Shown one piece after another: positions 5,316 through 5,934 of a stretch of DNA of 5,934 nt. The position numbers and the translations under genes were made by a program. Source of the DNA: Bacteroidota bacterium (GTDB lineage Bacteria; Bacteroidota; Bacteroidia; Bacteroidales; VadinHA17); NCBI GenBank assembly GCA_030611395.1, contig JAUWPX010000106.1:1-5934 (forward strand), read 5' to 3'. How positions within the stretch are numbered: the stretch's first letter is position 1; every line of letters starts with the position of its first letter. The notes beneath the pieces were generated by a model. That model was not told the DNA's origin. It did no database searches and saw only the letters and a list, made by a program, of their open reading frames with translations.

Positions 5316-5934
5316 CTATAACTCATATTTATACAACCTGGCTAAAACCAACTGGTATTCCAGCTCAATATCCAGATACTTATCCACCATTTGATAATAA
5401 TAAGCTACCTCCAGGAAATATTCAATACCGGAAATCTGGCCCGAATCTAAAGATTTTTTCAGTATTTCAAAATCATTTAAGTTATCCAGTGCCGTTTTAT
5501 ATTCCTCGAGATTGACCTTCAACGTTTCAACTAAAATATAATCCTGCCTGATCTCTGACGTGAATTCAGCGATTACACTTTCTTCCAGTGAACTGGTATA
5601 ATCAACCTGGGCCTGGGCCATTTTTACCTTGTTTTTGTCCTCCCAGAGAGGAATTGTCATTCCAACCCGTGCTCCGCGGAAAGCTTCAGAAGCAACTTTT
5701 TCTGAACCGTAACCCAGTTCAAAACTTGGAAGAGATTGGGCTTTCCGGATCTTTACTTCACTCTGTGCTGCAGCTTTTGCACTTCCCAGGGCCTTAATTC
5801 TGCCTGTCCCGTTAAGTGATAAGGCAATTAGTGAGTCAAGCCGGATGATCTCTCTGGTTGCGTAAACCATTTGATCTAAATCAACCATAATCCCTCCATT
5901 CATCTGGGTAATTTTTTCAATAACCCTGATTTTA
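5316..5934 (-). CDS. TolC-family outer-membrane efflux protein, C-terminal part
   Basis: The frame is open to the right window edge, with ten further codons (ending KIRVIEKITQ) upstream of the Met at 5903, so the N-terminal half lies outside and that Met is not the true start. The 205 or so visible residues match the second half of the TolC/OEP fold. A long helix rich in Ala, Gln and Lys (about 38-55 counted from Met 5903) leads to LPSFELGYGSE, a beta strand, then GARVGMTIPLWEDKNKVKMA, the typical strand-to-helix return. A long coiled-coil helix follows (about 95-150), then LDSGQISGIEYFLEVAYYY and a final helix to the TAG stop at 5316-5318. Such proteins form the outer-membrane duct of tripartite RND or ABC export systems, often for metals or drugs. 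The partner pump and adaptor are not visible here and may lie beyond the edge. The substrate cannot be told from this part. Confidence 0.87.
   Translation of the reverse strand, partial: KIRVIEKITQMNGGIMVDLDQMVYATREIIRLDSLIALSLNGTGRIKALGSAKAAAQSEVKIRKAQSLPSFELGYGSEKVASEAFRGARVGMTIPLWEDKNKVKMAQAQVDYTSSLEESVIAEFTSEIRQDYILVETLKVNLEEYKTALDNLNDFEILKKSLDSGQISGIEYFLEVAYYYQMVDKYLDIELEYQLVLARLYKYEL

Noticed and set aside
5588..5797. Plus-strand ORF opposite the TolC-family gene
   Set aside because: Antisense shadow of a coding region with clear OEP-family sequence.

Overview
The window looks like ordinary chromosome from a member of the Bacteroidota. It is AT-rich, Shine-Dalgarno sequences are weak or absent, and the putative promoters resemble the Bacteroidota -33 TTG / -7 TAnnTTTG type. 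Gene content agrees: a lysine-rich-headed cold-shock-domain protein beside a DEAD-box helicase, a long FabH-like ketoacyl synthase with the FGCPGW active site, and a TolC-family protein with a small membrane protein. I cannot place it below phylum with confidence.

Layout. Positions 1-110 hold the 5' end of an unrecognised membrane protein gene on the minus strand, cut by the window edge. Positions 111-338 are an AT-rich divergent spacer containing a short ORF (221-298) that looks like an orphan signal peptide. Then come three plus-strand genes: a secreted MsrB-MsrA fusion methionine sulfoxide reductase (339-1262), a cold-shock-domain protein (1316-1768) and a DEAD-box RNA helicase with a DbpA-type C-terminal RNA-binding domain (1902-3623). 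The last two are a plausible RNA-remodelling pair, each with its own candidate promoter. Convergent to them, on the minus strand and reading from the right edge, are the C-terminal part of a TolC-family outer-membrane efflux protein (5934-5316), a small four-helix membrane protein interrupted by an in-frame TGA (5304-4846), and a stand-alone FabH-like ketoacyl-ACP synthase III (4758-3676).

The most notable point is the interrupted membrane protein gene. The reading frame continues after the TGA for 56 codons with clear membrane-protein character to a TAA, so a single TGG-to-TGA change (or a sequencing error) explains the short ORF. I saw no mobile element, CRISPR array, RNA gene or obvious novel multigene system. 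The other observations are modest: a 9-bp coding tandem repeat in the helicase linker, a 9-bp direct repeat upstream of the FabH-like gene, and a hairpin between the cold-shock gene and the helicase.
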